Source of the DNA: an uncultured Flammeovirgaceae bacterium
Lineage (GTDB): Bacteria > Bacteroidota > Bacteroidia > Cytophagales > Cyclobacteriaceae
DNA: 64,000 nt
Assembly (NCBI GenBank): GCA_937883755.1
Contig: CAKZYA010000049.1
Coordinates: forward strand, 1-64,000
Direction of reading: 5' to 3'
The translations under genes and the position numbers were made by a program. Numbering within the stretch: position 1 is the first letter of the stretch; every line of letters begins with the position of its first letter. This document shows, one piece after another, positions 44,895 to 55,500 of this stretch. The notes beneath the pieces were generated by a model that saw only the letters and a list, made by a program, of their open reading frames with translations, searched no databases and was not told the DNA's origin.

Positions 44895-45455
44895 TCACAA
44901 CTGATAAAACAGCGAAAACGCTAGACTACGGTTACGAAAAAAATCTAGTGAACTAGAGCTAAAAAGTCCATTAATGATACTGACGGAGAAAGCGGCATTG
45001 TCAAAGGGTTGATACATTATGCCTGCTGTATAACAAACATCAAAATTCCGAAACTGATCGTGGATGGATGTAAAACCACCCCCACCATCTACTTTTGCCT
45101 GAATCAGATAATTAGCCGTAAATCCTCCGGTAAGTGACACTTTTTCTAACAAAGTATACTGGGCCACTAACGGAAGTTCTAGATAATTCACCCGTAAAAT
45201 CTGAAAAATGGGATCGCGCTCCCCGTGCCGACTGCCCTTCCCACTGTACACCATGCCACCCCGAACGAGCCAACTGCTATCCATCGGAAGAGCAACGTGC
45301 GCTCCAATTCGTAAACCTGGCTGGTTATAACCCGCTAATTCATCCCCGTCAATCTGCGAAGCATTGATTCCTAACTCGGCATACGCTTGAAAACTTTGAG
45401 CGTAAACGATGGGTGAGAAAGAAAGCAGAAAGAGAAATAATCCGGCGTATCGCAT
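44895..45455 (-). CDS. PorT-like outer-membrane beta-barrel protein, 186 aa
   Basis: I start at 45455 (MRYAGLFLFLLSFSPIVYAQ), which gives a standard signal peptide; the frame runs back into the purK promoter and coding region. The mature protein reads as an eight-strand barrel (FQAYAELGINASQIDG, GLRIGAHVALPM, WLVRGGMVYSGKGSRH, LELPLVAQYTLLEKVSLTGGF, DVCYTAGIMYQPF) matching the PorT/OMP_b-brl_2 group. Ligand and role are unknown. It is divergent from purK with 40 bases between starts. Confidence 0.8.
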   Translation of the reverse strand: MRYAGLFLFLLSFSPIVYAQSFQAYAELGINASQIDGDELAGYNQPGLRIGAHVALPMDSSWLVRGGMVYSGKGSRHGERDPIFQILRVNYLELPLVAQYTLLEKVSLTGGFTANYLIQAKVDGGGGFTSIHDQFRNFDVCYTAGIMYQPFDNAAFSVSIINGLFSSSSLDFFRNRSLAFSLFYQL

Positions 45456-45495
45456 AACCGAAAGAAACCCGTAATTTTGAAGAAATAAAAACACA

Positions 45496-46635
45496 ATGAG
45501 CACAATTTATAAAAACCTAACCTTAGGCGTTGTTGGCGGGGGGCAACTAGGTCGTATGCTAATTCAGGCGGCAATTGATCTGAATATTGATGTACATGTA
45601 CTCGACCCCGATGCTAACGCTCCTTGTCGGGATATTGCCACCCAATTTACTCAAGGTTCACTTACAGATGCCAACACCGTTTACGAATTTGCCCAAAGCT
45701 GCGACGTAATTACAATTGAAATTGAGAATGTGAGTACTGAGGCGTTACAAAAGCTGAGGGAAGAAGGAAAAAAGGTGTACCCCGAACCCAATGTAATCTC
45801 GCTCATTCAGGATAAGCGGAAGCAAAAGCAGTTTTACCAGCAACACGGCATTCCAACAGCACCCTTCGTACTCACCGAACAGCAATCTGACTTAGAAAAA
45901 CATCAAGATATGCTACCTGCCGTGCAAAAACTAGGGCGAGCTGGTTACGATGGTAGGGGCGTACAGAAAATCCAATCTCCCGAAGATATTTCCAAGGGGT
46001 TTGACCAGCCGGGTTTATTAGAAAGATTAATAGATTTTGAGAAAGAGTTAGCGGTAATTGTAGCGCGTAACCCATCGGGCGAAGTCAAAGCGTTTCCAGT
46101 GACCGAGATGGTGTTTCACCCCGAGCACAATCTGGTAGAATATCTCTTCGCTCCCGCCAACATTAGCACTGAGATTGCTCAGAAAGCTACTGATTTGGCG
46201 AAGAAGGTTATTGAAGAACTAAGTATGACCGGACTACTGGCAGTAGAAATGTTCCTGACTCGAGATGGGGAAATTCTGGTGAATGAAGTGGCACCTCGCC
46301 CTCACAACAGTGGCCACCATACTATTGAAGGTAATGCTACTTCTCAGTACGCGCAACACCTTCGGGCTATTCTGGATTTACCGCTGGGGTCAACCGATAC
46401 GCTCATTCCCACTGCTATGGTGAATTTGTTGGGCGAAGATGGCTACACCGGAGAAGCCCAGTACCAAGGTTTGGACAAAGTGTTGGCGGTAGAAGGTATC
46501 AATGTGCATCTGTACGGAAAAAAACTGACTAAACCCTTCCGAAAGATGGGACACGTAACCATTTTAGATCAGAATCTAGACCAATTGAAAGAGAAAGCAC
46601 AATTTGTTAAAGAACATTTAAAAGTAATCGCATGA
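45496..46635 (+). CDS. purK: N5-carboxyaminoimidazole ribonucleotide synthase
   Basis: An ATP-grasp enzyme that carboxylates AIR in purine synthesis using ATP and bicarbonate. Typical blocks are [16 protein letters not shown] at the N-terminus, [27 protein letters not shown], and [29 protein letters not shown]. 379 residues is normal. The last four bases overlap purE as ATGA, so the pair is translationally coupled. Confidence 0.96.
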   Translation: MSTIYKNLTLGVVGGGQLGRMLIQAAIDLNIDVHVLDPDANAPCRDIATQFTQGSLTDANTVYEFAQSCDVITIEIENVSTEALQKLREEGKKVYPEPNVISLIQDKRKQKQFYQQHGIPTAPFVLTEQQSDLEKHQDMLPAVQKLGRAGYDGRGVQKIQSPEDISKGFDQPGLLERLIDFEKELAVIVARNPSGEVKAFPVTEMVFHPEHNLVEYLFAPANISTEIAQKATDLAKKVIEELSMTGLLAVEMFLTRDGEILVNEVAPRPHNSGHHTIEGNATSQYAQHLRAILDLPLGSTDTLIPTAMVNLLGEDGYTGEAQYQGLDKVLAVEGINVHLYGKKLTKPFRKMGHVTILDQNLDQLKEKAQFVKEHLKVIA

Positions 46636-47159
46636 GCAAACCCCAAATCGGCATCATCATGGGCAGTAAATCTGATCTACCTGTGATGCAGGAAGCCATC
46701 AAGTTTCTAGAAGACCAAGAAATTCCCCACGAAGTAAGTATCGTTTCAGCTCACCGTACGCCCCACCGGATGGTAAAGTATGCGGAAGGCGCCCGCAAGC
46801 GAGGTATCAAAGTGATTGTGGCTGGAGCCGGCGGAGCGGCTCATCTACCTGGAATGGTGGCTTCGCTAACCACTCTTCCCGTGATTGGAGTACCTATAAA
46901 ATCCAGTAATTCTATCGATGGCTGGGACTCGGTGCTTTCCATTTTGCAGATGCCGGGCGGAGTGCCCGTCGCTACCGTGGCACTTAACGGAGCCAAAAAT
47001 GCGGGGATTCTGGCGGCGCAAATTCTAGGAGCTACAGATAAAGCAATTGCTAAAAAGCTAGACGTCTATAAAAAAGAGATGAAGGAGAAAGTGGAAGAAT
47101 CAGCTGAGCAGGTGGAACGCTACGGTTACCGAGGGAACAAAATCGGCTTTGGTACGTAA
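46632..47159 (+). CDS. purE: N5-carboxyaminoimidazole ribonucleotide mutase
   Basis: The class I mutase moves the carboxyl group from N5-CAIR to CAIR. The sequence starts [17 protein letters not shown] and contains [10 protein letters not shown] with the catalytic-site His, [15 protein letters not shown] and [31 protein letters not shown]. 175 residues. It is coupled to purK by a four-base overlap. Identification is secure. Confidence 0.96.
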   Translation: MSKPQIGIIMGSKSDLPVMQEAIKFLEDQEIPHEVSIVSAHRTPHRMVKYAEGARKRGIKVIVAGAGGAAHLPGMVASLTTLPVIGVPIKSSNSIDGWDSVLSILQMPGGVPVATVALNGAKNAGILAAQILGATDKAIAKKLDVYKKEMKEKVEESAEQVERYGYRGNKIGFGT

Positions 47160-47330
47160 TTTTTCCATAGAGCAGTCGTTCATCATCTATACCTAATCTA
47201 CGATTGAATACCGCTATTCCATCACACTTTCCTGGGAAGAAGATTAAGTTAAGCAGATTCCTACAATTGCTGCGCGGAGTTGGTCTGTGCCAGAATGTAA
47301 TTTACAGGGCTATCCGAAATACCATTTGGA

Positions 47331-47497
47331 AAATCCCCCTAGCCCGTTCCGCGGCGGCCTCCTTTGGAAAAGGGGGAGAGTCCTCGATGCTTCTTTCCTC
47401 TTTTCCGGGTAAATTTTCTCGCTCAGACAAAAGTAGTTCTGAAATAACAGCTTTGCTTTTGGGGTTTCCCCCTTTGGAAAAGGGGGCTAGGGGGATT
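47331..47497. repeat. Inverted pair of CCCCCT...AGGGGG dispersed repeat elements
   Basis: The copy at 47466-47497 (CCCCCTTTGGAAAAGGGGGC) is a clean hairpin. The opposite copy at 47331-47378 carries an internal GC-rich insertion (GTTCCGCGGCGGCCT). The spacer is about 90 bases. The element is the same as at 34711-34834 and again sits directly before an exported-protein gene; translated, it makes an artificial N-terminus for that gene. Confidence 0.8.
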
Positions 47498-47530
47498 TAT
47501 AAAAGTTTTCAAGACAATATTAAGTCCCAT

Positions 47531-48847
47531 TTGGTCTACTGGCTCACATTGATATTAGCAGTTGGTGTCACCTCCTGCTCCTACGACCGCGAACGACAGG
47601 GCGCATCCCAGTCTCAAAAGCAAGAATCAGCTCCAGCTCAAAACGCTGCCGTAGAAGAGACACCCAAAAGTACGTACGCTGCTTCGGTATACTTAGAAAA
47701 TTCAGGGAGTATGGACGGTTACGTACGGGGGAATACCCAGTTTGAGGATGCCATCTACCGCATGCTGGTAGACGTGGGCTACTGGGCCGACACATTGCAA
47801 CTCTACTACATCAACTCCCGACCTATTCCTTATCAGCAGGATATTTCCCAGTTTATCAGTGATCTGGAACCTCAGGAATTTCAGCGGCGAGGAGGCAACC
47901 GTGGTAATAGCAACCTGAATGAAATTTTGCAAAAAGTAGCCGCTCAAGCCAGCCAGGGTGAAGTGAGTGCGCTGGTATCGGACTTTATTTTCTCGGTAAA
48001 AGGTGGGGATACCGAAGATTTGCTCAATAATCAAAAAATTAGCCTTTATAATACCTTTCGGCAACAACTGGGGCAATCGCCATTCAGTACCTTAGTTATC
48101 AAATTGCAGTCTGAATTTAGCGGGAGTTACTACGATAAAAATGATCGACCGATTTCACTCAGTAATACTATTCGCCCCTACTATATCTGGATGATGGGGC
48201 CGGAAGAGGCTATCCGGTCTTTACAGCAGAAGGTGCGTTTTTCGGCATTAGATGGTTATCAAACTAGTTACTTTTTATCGGCTGATCAGGAAGGGGGGGC
48301 GCCGTTTTATACCGTCCTCAGTAATACGATGACTACTGCCTCATTCCGCACTGATCGTGATTATTCCTCAGCCGACTACGTAAGAGGTATTGAGAAAGTA
48401 GAAATGGGACGAAGAGGTGATAGTAAAAAATTAAGCTTTGCCGTAGCCATAGACTTAGCCTCCATTCCAGCTGAAGAAAATTACGTAATAAGCCTTAGTA
48501 ATTATCGGGTAGAGGGCTATCAGTTGGATTCTATTGTCAGTATTAGTGAAGTAGCCCGGACTCACCCTCGCGATCAGTCTCTAATAGAAGGGAAAGCCAG
48601 TCATGTATTGGTCGTGAGCACGGAGCAAACCAATTATCCCGACTTGAAAATCTCTTTAGTAAAGCAGACACCCGCTTGGGTTCTGAATACTAGTTCTACG
48701 GATGACACCGGTATTCAGCGAAGTAAAACCCAGCAAACCCAAACTTTCGGATTACAGTACTTGGTAGAAGGGGTGGAAGAGGCGTACGAACAGGTATTTA
48801 ATAATCAGGAGGTTTACTTTACGGCGGAGGTTTCGGTGAAAAAGTAG
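47531..48847 (+). CDS. Lipoprotein with von Willebrand A-like MIDAS motif, 438 aa
   Basis: The frame is open from a TTG at 47204, but its first ~105 residues are encoded largely by an inverted repeat pair, so I start at the TTG at 47531. This yields a short lipoprotein signal with Cys16 (AVGVTSC). The mature protein opens with YAASVYLENSGSMDGYVRG. The VWA MIDAS motif DxSGSM is recognisable but its first Asp is Glu (ENSGSM, 56-61). A Rossmann-like VWA fold then follows by appearance (DTLQLYYINSRPIPY, EVSALVSDFIFSV), plus a large beta-rich C-terminal half of unknown type. Outer-membrane or periplasmic location is expected. It may belong with the tubulin-like/actin-like gene set 3.5 kb downstream. 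The start is uncertain. Confidence 0.65.
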   Translation: MVYWLTLILAVGVTSCSYDRERQGASQSQKQESAPAQNAAVEETPKSTYAASVYLENSGSMDGYVRGNTQFEDAIYRMLVDVGYWADTLQLYYINSRPIPYQQDISQFISDLEPQEFQRRGGNRGNSNLNEILQKVAAQASQGEVSALVSDFIFSVKGGDTEDLLNNQKISLYNTFRQQLGQSPFSTLVIKLQSEFSGSYYDKNDRPISLSNTIRPYYIWMMGPEEAIRSLQQKVRFSALDGYQTSYFLSADQEGGAPFYTVLSNTMTTASFRTDRDYSSADYVRGIEKVEMGRRGDSKKLSFAVAIDLASIPAEENYVISLSNYRVEGYQLDSIVSISEVARTHPRDQSLIEGKASHVLVVSTEQTNYPDLKISLVKQTPAWVLNTSSTDDTGIQRSKTQQTQTFGLQYLVEGVEEAYEQVFNNQEVYFTAEVSVKK

Positions 48848-48900
48848 TGTGTTAGGGTGTTTATGTGTTCGTGTATTCAAGTGTGTAAACTACGTGAACA
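48848..48900. repeat. GT-rich intergenic repeat
   Basis: GTGTGTTAGGGTGTTTATGT and the following bases resemble 60663-60720 and, inverted, 44861-44894. Low complexity makes the family assignment tentative. Confidence 0.5.
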
Positions 48901-48934
48901 CCTGGATACATATCTATATTTAAAGCACAGGTAT

Positions 48935-50071
48935 ATGAATATTGACATTATTGGAGCAGGTATCGGTGGATTGACTACGGCCATCGCGCTTCAAAAAAAG
49001 GGAATTAGGGCGAAAATATTGGAGCAAGCCAACGAGATTAAACCAGTTGGTGCAGGCATTATTCTGGCTAATAATGCCATGCAAGTTTATGATCACTTAG
49101 GGTTAAGAAAGGAGATCGAGGATGGCGGGAATCTAGTATCGTCTATGAATATTACTGATGCCAGCTTAAGCCGCATTTCCAGTATTGATTTGACCTACTT
49201 TGAGAAGAAACACGGGGTTAAGAACGTAGCCATTCATCGGGGCGAATTACAGAAGATCTTAGTTCAGCAACTGGATAAAAGTAAGGTAGAACTAGGCAAC
49301 GAACTTATCAAAGTAGAAAAGTTAGATTCGGCGTATCAACTAAAGTTTAGCGATGGAAGCTCAACTACTTCCGCAGTACTGCTAGGAGCGGATGGATTGA
49401 ACTCAAAAGTAAGAGAGTATTTATTTTCAGAAACTAAGATTCGTAGCGCCTATCAAATGTGTTGGCGAGGGGTAACTAATTTTACCCTACCGAAAAACTA
49501 TCGCAACGAGCTGAATGAGGCTTGGGGAAAAGGCGATAGGATTGGGTTCGTGCAAATATCTTCTGAAAAAGTGTATTGGTATGCGCTGAAAACGTTCCGC
49601 CAAGATCAATACTCAGTTGATGATTTGGCAATGCTTTTCCAGAATTATCACCCCATCGTAAAAGAAATCATTCGGAGCACACCTGTCGGAGCTATCCATA
49701 CGGCCACTATTTCTGATCTAGAGCCAATCAAGCATTGGCACCAAGATAATGTTTGTCTTATTGGTGATGCCGCTCACGCTACCACTCCCAATATGGGTCA
49801 GGGGGCTTGCCAAGCAATAGAAGATGCTTTTGTATTATCAGAATGCCTGGCTAAATATGGGTTGGATCACCCAGCCCAGGCTTTTTCGGAATATCAGCGA
49901 TTAAGAATGCCCAAAGCCCACCAAGTAGTAAATACGAGTTGGACGTTAGGCAAAGTAGCTCATTGGAAAAGCTCGCTAGCTATACAGCTCAGAAATCAGC
50001 TAATGAGAATGGTCCCTCCGAGTATCAACCGGAAGCAATCAGAAAAAATATTTCAACTAGCCTCCGTATAA
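48935..50071 (+). CDS. FAD-dependent monooxygenase (group A aromatic hydroxylase type)
   Basis: I use the ATG at 48935 since MNIDIIGAGIGGLTTAIAL is the canonical start; the frame upstream is encoded by the GT-rich repeat. The FAD-binding GxGxxG is at 7-12. The family's DG motif (LLGADGLNSKVREYL) and GD motif (VCLIGDAAHATTPNMGQGACQAIEDA) are clear. 378 residues. Such enzymes hydroxylate aromatic or quinone-like substrates with NAD(P)H and O2; the substrate is unknown. It ends one base before the DUF3995 gene, so both are probably cotranscribed. Confidence 0.92.
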   Translation: MNIDIIGAGIGGLTTAIALQKKGIRAKILEQANEIKPVGAGIILANNAMQVYDHLGLRKEIEDGGNLVSSMNITDASLSRISSIDLTYFEKKHGVKNVAIHRGELQKILVQQLDKSKVELGNELIKVEKLDSAYQLKFSDGSSTTSAVLLGADGLNSKVREYLFSETKIRSAYQMCWRGVTNFTLPKNYRNELNEAWGKGDRIGFVQISSEKVYWYALKTFRQDQYSVDDLAMLFQNYHPIVKEIIRSTPVGAIHTATISDLEPIKHWHQDNVCLIGDAAHATTPNMGQGACQAIEDAFVLSECLAKYGLDHPAQAFSEYQRLRMPKAHQVVNTSWTLGKVAHWKSSLAIQLRNQLMRMVPPSINRKQSEKIFQLASV

Positions 50072-50072
50072 T

Positions 50073-50498
50073 ATGAACGTACTGTCGGTAATCTTGTGTC
50101 TCATTTTCTTGGCTCTTGCCTTCTTGCATTTTAGCTGGGCGTTAGGTAACCAATGGGGTCTCAGTAGTACATTACCTACCAATGAGCAGGGAGAAAAAGT
50201 ATTAAATCCTGGGGCGGTTGATTGTATTGTTGTAGGGCTGGGGCTAACAGTCTTTGCATTATTCTACTTACTCCGAATGGAGATGATCGAGGTGGGTATT
50301 CCCGAATGGATACTTAAATACGGTGGTTGGCTTATTCCATCAATTTTCATCTTACGAGCTATCGGTGATTTTAAGTACGTTGGCCTATTCAAAAAAATTA
50401 GGCAAACTGAATTCGGAAAGCGGGATACTCAGTTCTACTCTCCCTTATGTCTGATGATTGGAACGGTGGGAATTATTATTCAACTGATAGAGATCTAG
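50073..50498 (+). CDS. DUF3995-family small membrane protein
   Basis: A 141-residue protein with four predicted membrane helices (about 3-24, 47-66, 81-98 and 118-138). The sequence LNPGAVDCIVVGLGL and RAIGDFKYVGLFKK match the DUF3995 family; nothing is known of its function. It starts one base after the monooxygenase stop. Confidence 0.85.
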   Translation: MNVLSVILCLIFLALAFLHFSWALGNQWGLSSTLPTNEQGEKVLNPGAVDCIVVGLGLTVFALFYLLRMEMIEVGIPEWILKYGGWLIPSIFILRAIGDFKYVGLFKKIRQTEFGKRDTQFYSPLCLMIGTVGIIIQLIEI

Positions 50499-50599
50499 TA
50501 GTGTGCCGTCTATTTGTTTTTTATATCTCTAATAATTTAAATCTTGAGTAGCGTATGTAAAGTCTAATACCTAAATTCTAAAAAATAATAAACAGGTGT

Positions 50600-51007
50600 A
50601 TGAACGATTTTTTTGCTCCTCTTTACGAAGGCTGGGGAGCCTTTTATCTGGACAGTTTTTCGGACGATCTGTACAACGAGCGGCTGTACATTCCTATTGG
50701 GTGGACATTACTATTGACTACGCTCGGGCTAGTTGCGATGTACTACTACGTCGTCAATCACCCCCGATTCAACCGATGGTTTCACTGGCTGGTCTATGTG
50801 TTAATAATCGGTATAATTAACTTTACGGTAGCCTACTTCATCAGCTACAACGAAATCAGCGTACTTTACGAGGAAGATCCCTACAGCTCGGAATACTATA
50901 CCTTCAGTTTGGTGAATTTCCTCTGGGCATTGGCATTTTGCTTGCTATTTTCATTTGGTCTTCGTTGGTGGAGTACCAATAGCTCGACAACTCCTGTTCC
51001 TCAGTAA
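50600..51007 (+). CDS. Small three-helix membrane protein, 135 aa
   Basis: The product has three predicted membrane segments (about 29-51, 63-85 and 108-128) and short acidic loops (YEEDPYSSEYY). I do not recognise a family. The gene stands 101 bases after the DUF3995 gene and 90 bases before the tubulin-like gene, on the same strand. It could be the first member of the cytoskeleton-like operon or an unrelated single gene. An overlapping frame one base offset is a shadow. Confidence 0.7.
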   Translation: MNDFFAPLYEGWGAFYLDSFSDDLYNERLYIPIGWTLLLTTLGLVAMYYYVVNHPRFNRWFHWLVYVLIIGIINFTVAYFISYNEISVLYEEDPYSSEYYTFSLVNFLWALAFCLLFSFGLRWWSTNSSTTPVPQ

Positions 51008-51097
51008 ACAATATCAATTGACAGGTAACAATGGATAATTGATAATGATCCAGTCTAAACTATCCACTTTCCATTGTCCATTATAAACTAACATTCT

Positions 51098-52567
51098 ATG
51101 GCAAGGCTTTTTATTTTTGGTATCGGGGGTACTGGCGTTCGCGTCATCAAATCGCTAACCATGCTGCTGGCTTCGGGGGTGAAGATGAACACTACCGAAG
51201 TCATCCCAATCATTGTCGACCCTCATCAGAGTAATCAGGATTTGAAGCGTACACTGAACCTATTGGAAGATTATCAGGCAGTGCGCGACAAGCGTGATCC
51301 GGGCCGCGAAGGGTTTTTCCAAACCAATATCAGTACGCTACAGCGGCTCACCGGAAGTCAGAATATTGGTAGCACGTTCTCCTTTAAGTTGAAAAATGTA
51401 CAAAATGAGCAGTTTAAGGATTATATTAACTTCGGTAGTCTAGATGAGAAAAATAAGTCGTTGGTGAGCTTATTATTTTCAGAGAAAAATCTGGCGACTG
51501 AAATGGACATTGGTTTCGTGGGGAATCCCAATATTGGCAGTGTAGTGCTCAATCAGTTTAAAGACTCCGGCGAGTTTGTCAATTTTGCATCCAACTTTTC
51601 GCAGAACGACCGGATTTTCATCATTAGCTCCATCTTCGGTGGTACTGGGGCGGCAGGCTTTCCTACCATCCTGAAAAATATTCGTAATGCCCAACCTCCC
51701 TTGCCGAATCATGAGTGGATTCGTAACGCTAAGATGGGGGCGGTCACGCTACTGCCTTACTTCGGGGTAGCTCCCGATCCGGCCAGTAAAATTGATAAAG
51801 CGACGTTTATTTCTAAGTCCAAAGCTGCTCTAGCCTACTACGAGACTAATGTAAGCGGTAATAACTCAGTGAACGCGCTGTATTATCTGGGAGATGACCG
51901 TACCAAAGACTATCCGAACGACCCGGGCGAGCATGGCCAACGTAACGATGCCCACTTTATGGAAGTGGCGGCAGCTCTTTCGGTGGTTGACTTTATGAAT
52001 ATGCCGGATACGGCTTTAGGATCAGAAAACGGACGAGCCGTACAACCAATTTACAAGGAATTCGGCATCAAGCGCGATGAAGAATTGGTTAGCTTCACTC
52101 AACTGGGTGACGAAACCCAAGCTCAGATCAAAACACCGCTTACGCAGTACTGGTACTTTTATTTGTACCTACGCGATAAGCTGAGCCAAACCTTGGGCAA
52201 ACAACCCTGGACTAATCGCAAGAAACCACCCATTAATAAGGCCTTTACGTACGGCTCGTTTTACCAGAACCACCTTAGTCCGTTTAATGAGCAGTTCGGC
52301 ACTTGGTTGAAGGAGTTACGTCAGAACAAACGAGCATTTGCCCCCTTTTCGCTAAGTGAAAAAACTTCGTCGGGGTTATTTGACACGGTGCGAGGTATAG
52401 AACCTCAGCGCCACTGGAGTCCGTTTGCCCGGGACAATTATGTATTGTACGATGAGGAACTAAACCGAGCCGAACGAAACGTAGGTAGCCTTCCCGTAGA
52501 ACAGAAGTTTATGCGTATCTTCTACCAAGCTACCCACTCTTTAGTAAACCGTAAGTTTGATTTTTAA
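51098..52567 (+). CDS. Tubulin/FtsZ-like GTPase-fold protein (Tubulin_2-like), 489 aa
   Basis: The protein begins MARLFIFGIGGTGVRVIKSL, a Gly-rich nucleotide-binding loop in the position of the first FtsZ loop. It has a tubulin-signature-like loop IFGGTGAAG at residues 179-187 (FtsZ and tubulin: GGTGSG), preceded by strand residues RIFIISS. This two-loop pattern is that of the 'tubulin-like' Pfam family I recall as Tubulin_2. The C-terminal half (about 320-489) is unfamiliar. There is no signal peptide or membrane helix, so it is cytoplasmic. It is followed after 11 bases by the actin/Hsp70-like gene and heads a six-gene string. GTP binding and polymerisation are inferred, not shown. Confidence 0.78.
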   Translation: MARLFIFGIGGTGVRVIKSLTMLLASGVKMNTTEVIPIIVDPHQSNQDLKRTLNLLEDYQAVRDKRDPGREGFFQTNISTLQRLTGSQNIGSTFSFKLKNVQNEQFKDYINFGSLDEKNKSLVSLLFSEKNLATEMDIGFVGNPNIGSVVLNQFKDSGEFVNFASNFSQNDRIFIISSIFGGTGAAGFPTILKNIRNAQPPLPNHEWIRNAKMGAVTLLPYFGVAPDPASKIDKATFISKSKAALAYYETNVSGNNSVNALYYLGDDRTKDYPNDPGEHGQRNDAHFMEVAAALSVVDFMNMPDTALGSENGRAVQPIYKEFGIKRDEELVSFTQLGDETQAQIKTPLTQYWYFYLYLRDKLSQTLGKQPWTNRKKPPINKAFTYGSFYQNHLSPFNEQFGTWLKELRQNKRAFAPFSLSEKTSSGLFDTVRGIEPQRHWSPFARDNYVLYDEELNRAERNVGSLPVEQKFMRIFYQATHSLVNRKFDF

Positions 52568-52578
52568 CTAAAGTAAGC

Positions 52579-55500
52579 ATGCCCAAAGTATTAACCTATC
52601 ATAACCTAACCAACGGCGAGCACTGGTTTAAAGCGGATGCTTACGGTCGGCGCCAGATTGATGCCATTAGCGATCCCGAAGGCGGAAATACGGAGCAACC
52701 GCCTACTTCTATTCCTAGTCCATTTGCCCAGATTGACCTGGTACGGACGGCTTTCCGAAACATTGTAAAGGATGAGGAGCTGCGCGGAACGACGCTGGAT
52801 CGCAAGCTAGTATCTGACTGTCTAGATGTGGCTGAACTGCTGTTTAATGCCGATTATATCAAGGGGAAATTACAGATTGTGGCCTGGGACCCGGATACGG
52901 ATTTAAAAAATCTGTTACAATCCAGTAATGAGGCGCACCGCCGATTGGGTGAAGTACTAGAGTTGTACCTAAAGCAGGATGCGGATACATACAACTTTGA
53001 TGAGATTAAGCGACTGTATATCTTTTACTATGATTATAAGGTAGTGGGAGGCACCTCTCCGGCATCTTTATTTTTTGCCTCGTCCAACGACCTAAGTTTT
53101 GTAGACGTCCCTCTTGACAAAAATAAACTGTTTAGCGGTTCGTACCCTCCTCTCTACGAGCGGGGTGAAGCCTTTCAGCTTTATCTCTACGGACTACTAG
53201 AGTTTTTCCGATCCAGTTCGGGCGGTAATTTTCGCGATTGTTTTCCCGAGGTAGCTGAGTATCTGGCGAAAAACTTAAAAGTCTTAGATAGGAAAAACCC
53301 TGAATTATACCAACGGATTAATGAATTCAAGAATAAAAGCTCTTTTGAAGAACAGTTCGCCGAACTCGATACCGGAAGTGCGGGTGATACCGTAGAACTT
53401 TTGAGCTACCCACTTCGCAAGAAAAAGGTTGAGCAAGGTTCAGTAGCTGAACAGAGTGATTTTGTCATTCAATCCAGTAAATACCAAGAAGCTGTCAAGC
53501 CGTTGGTACTGCAAAACCAGTTCAATAAACCCTACACTTACGTTAGTGAGCCTTGGAATAACGATCAGGAAGTGCCCTATCATGTGGCCGAACCACTAGC
53601 GCAGCGTACTTTGCCAGGGCAAGTTATCCAGTATCCGTACCTAACGGTTAGCGACTTTTTGGAACCCTACCTAATTAAGCTGGTCTACCCGATCAACCGG
53701 AGGAAGTACTTTGATGGGCATTGGGTCGGACAGGAGCAAGATGCTGGCTACGTGCTGCCCATCAAACCCTTTTACCTTCAGTTCTTCAATTTAGCTGAAT
53801 TACAGGGAACGGTAGTCGGGGGAAAGAATACCATTGATATGGAGCCACTGGCAGCGGGAGGCGTGCGAGTAACCCTGCGCATTCCGGTGAAACAGGGCTT
53901 TGTGACTTTTGAGCGAATTTATACTCCAGGAGTGACCGAAGGCGAAGTGCCACCGCCCGACGAAGGCCGAAATAAAGGCGTGATTGTCGAGCATCAGTTT
54001 GGCGTAACGCTGTATCCGTTCATCAAAACGGGGAATAAAGTAGAAAATACGCACTACCGGGTGCAGCTTATCGATCGGGATGTAAGTCCGCACACTCGCC
54101 ACCACCAGTACGATTTACAGTTTTTCGGCGAAAGTAGCACTCAGCCTATTGACCATCAGGCGGAAAAGCAGCGCAGCGATAAGTGCGCCGACGACCGCGC
54201 TAGCACTCAGTACTACGTGTTGCAGCAAGAATTTGACTACATGCAGTTGAAAACGGGTACTGCGCAAGGAATCGTTATTCCTAAATTTCCGGCCTACAGC
54301 GGTGGTAATGATACTTATACTTTTGCGATTGACTTCGGAACTACCAATACCCATATTGAGTACAAAGTGGGTAACGGAAACCCTCGTCCATTCGATATTA
54401 CTGAAGAAGACGTACAGATTGCTACTCTGCACGATCCGGCCTTTGCCCAGGCGAATCCTGATTTCGGAGGAAGCGGGGCTACGCTCATTCGCGATCTGAT
54501 TCCGCAGGAGTTTTTGCCCCGCTATATTGGACAGCAGTTTGAGTTCCGCTTTCCGCAGCGTACCGTCATTGGCGAAAACCACAACCTGAATTTGGATACG
54601 TCTACCTACGTGCTGTCGGATTTTAATATTCCGTTTGTTTACGAGAAGTATCCTGTTCAGAATAATACCCGGGTGACTACGGACCTGAAGTGGTCGAACT
54701 ACACTCGTAATCAGGAAGATAAGCGTCGGGTAGAAGCCTTCTTTGAAAACCTGCTCTTCCTCATTCGCTCTAAGGTACTGATGAATAACGGCGATCTGAA
54801 AAAGACCAAACTGATTTGGTTTTATCCGTCCAGTATGCTACCCAACCGTCGTAATAGTCTGGAAGCCACTTGGCGGGATTTATATCATCGCTATATCACT
54901 GCCGAGCGCGATCCGCAGAAATTATCCGAAAGTATTGCACCCTTCTACTTTTATAAAGAGCGATTGGGCAAGAGTGCAGCGGATAAGCCTTCAGTGGGTA
55001 TCGATATTGGCGGAGGTACTACCGACATTGTAATCTTCCAGAATAATCAGCCGACGGTGCTTACCTCGTTTCGGTTTGCGGCCAACGCTATTTTTGGTGA
55101 TAGTTTTCACGGTTCGGCGGCTATCAATGGTTTTATTCGTCGCTATGCGGATGAAATTGGTCGGTTGCTACAGGAAAATCGACAGAATGAGTTATTGCGG
55201 GTTTACAACGCTATTCTAGAAGAGCAACGATCACAGGATATTGTTGCTTTCTTTTTCTCACTGGAAGAGAATAAGCATATCAAAGAACAGCAAATCCCAA
55301 TTTCCTTCCACGCTATGCTGAAGGAAGATGAAGATTTCAAAATCGTCTTCATTGTCTTCTACACGGCGCTTATCTATCACTTAGCCAAACTGATGCGGGC
55401 GAAAGGACTGGAAATGCCTCGCCATATTCTGTTCAGTGGCCGGGGTTCTAAGGTGGTAAACATTATTGATCCCAGTCCTCGGCTCAGTAGTTTGAACACT

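Noticed and set aside
47204-47530. A 109-residue N-terminal extension of the VWA-like lipoprotein.
   Set aside because: It is mostly translation of the dispersed repeat pair and would bury the lipoprotein signal peptide.
51008-51097. Repetitive ATGGATAATTGATAATG-like sequence before the tubulin-like gene as a possible operator.
   Set aside because: Similar low-complexity strings occur before the MutS-like gene and elsewhere in the window, so they look like generic spacer sequence.
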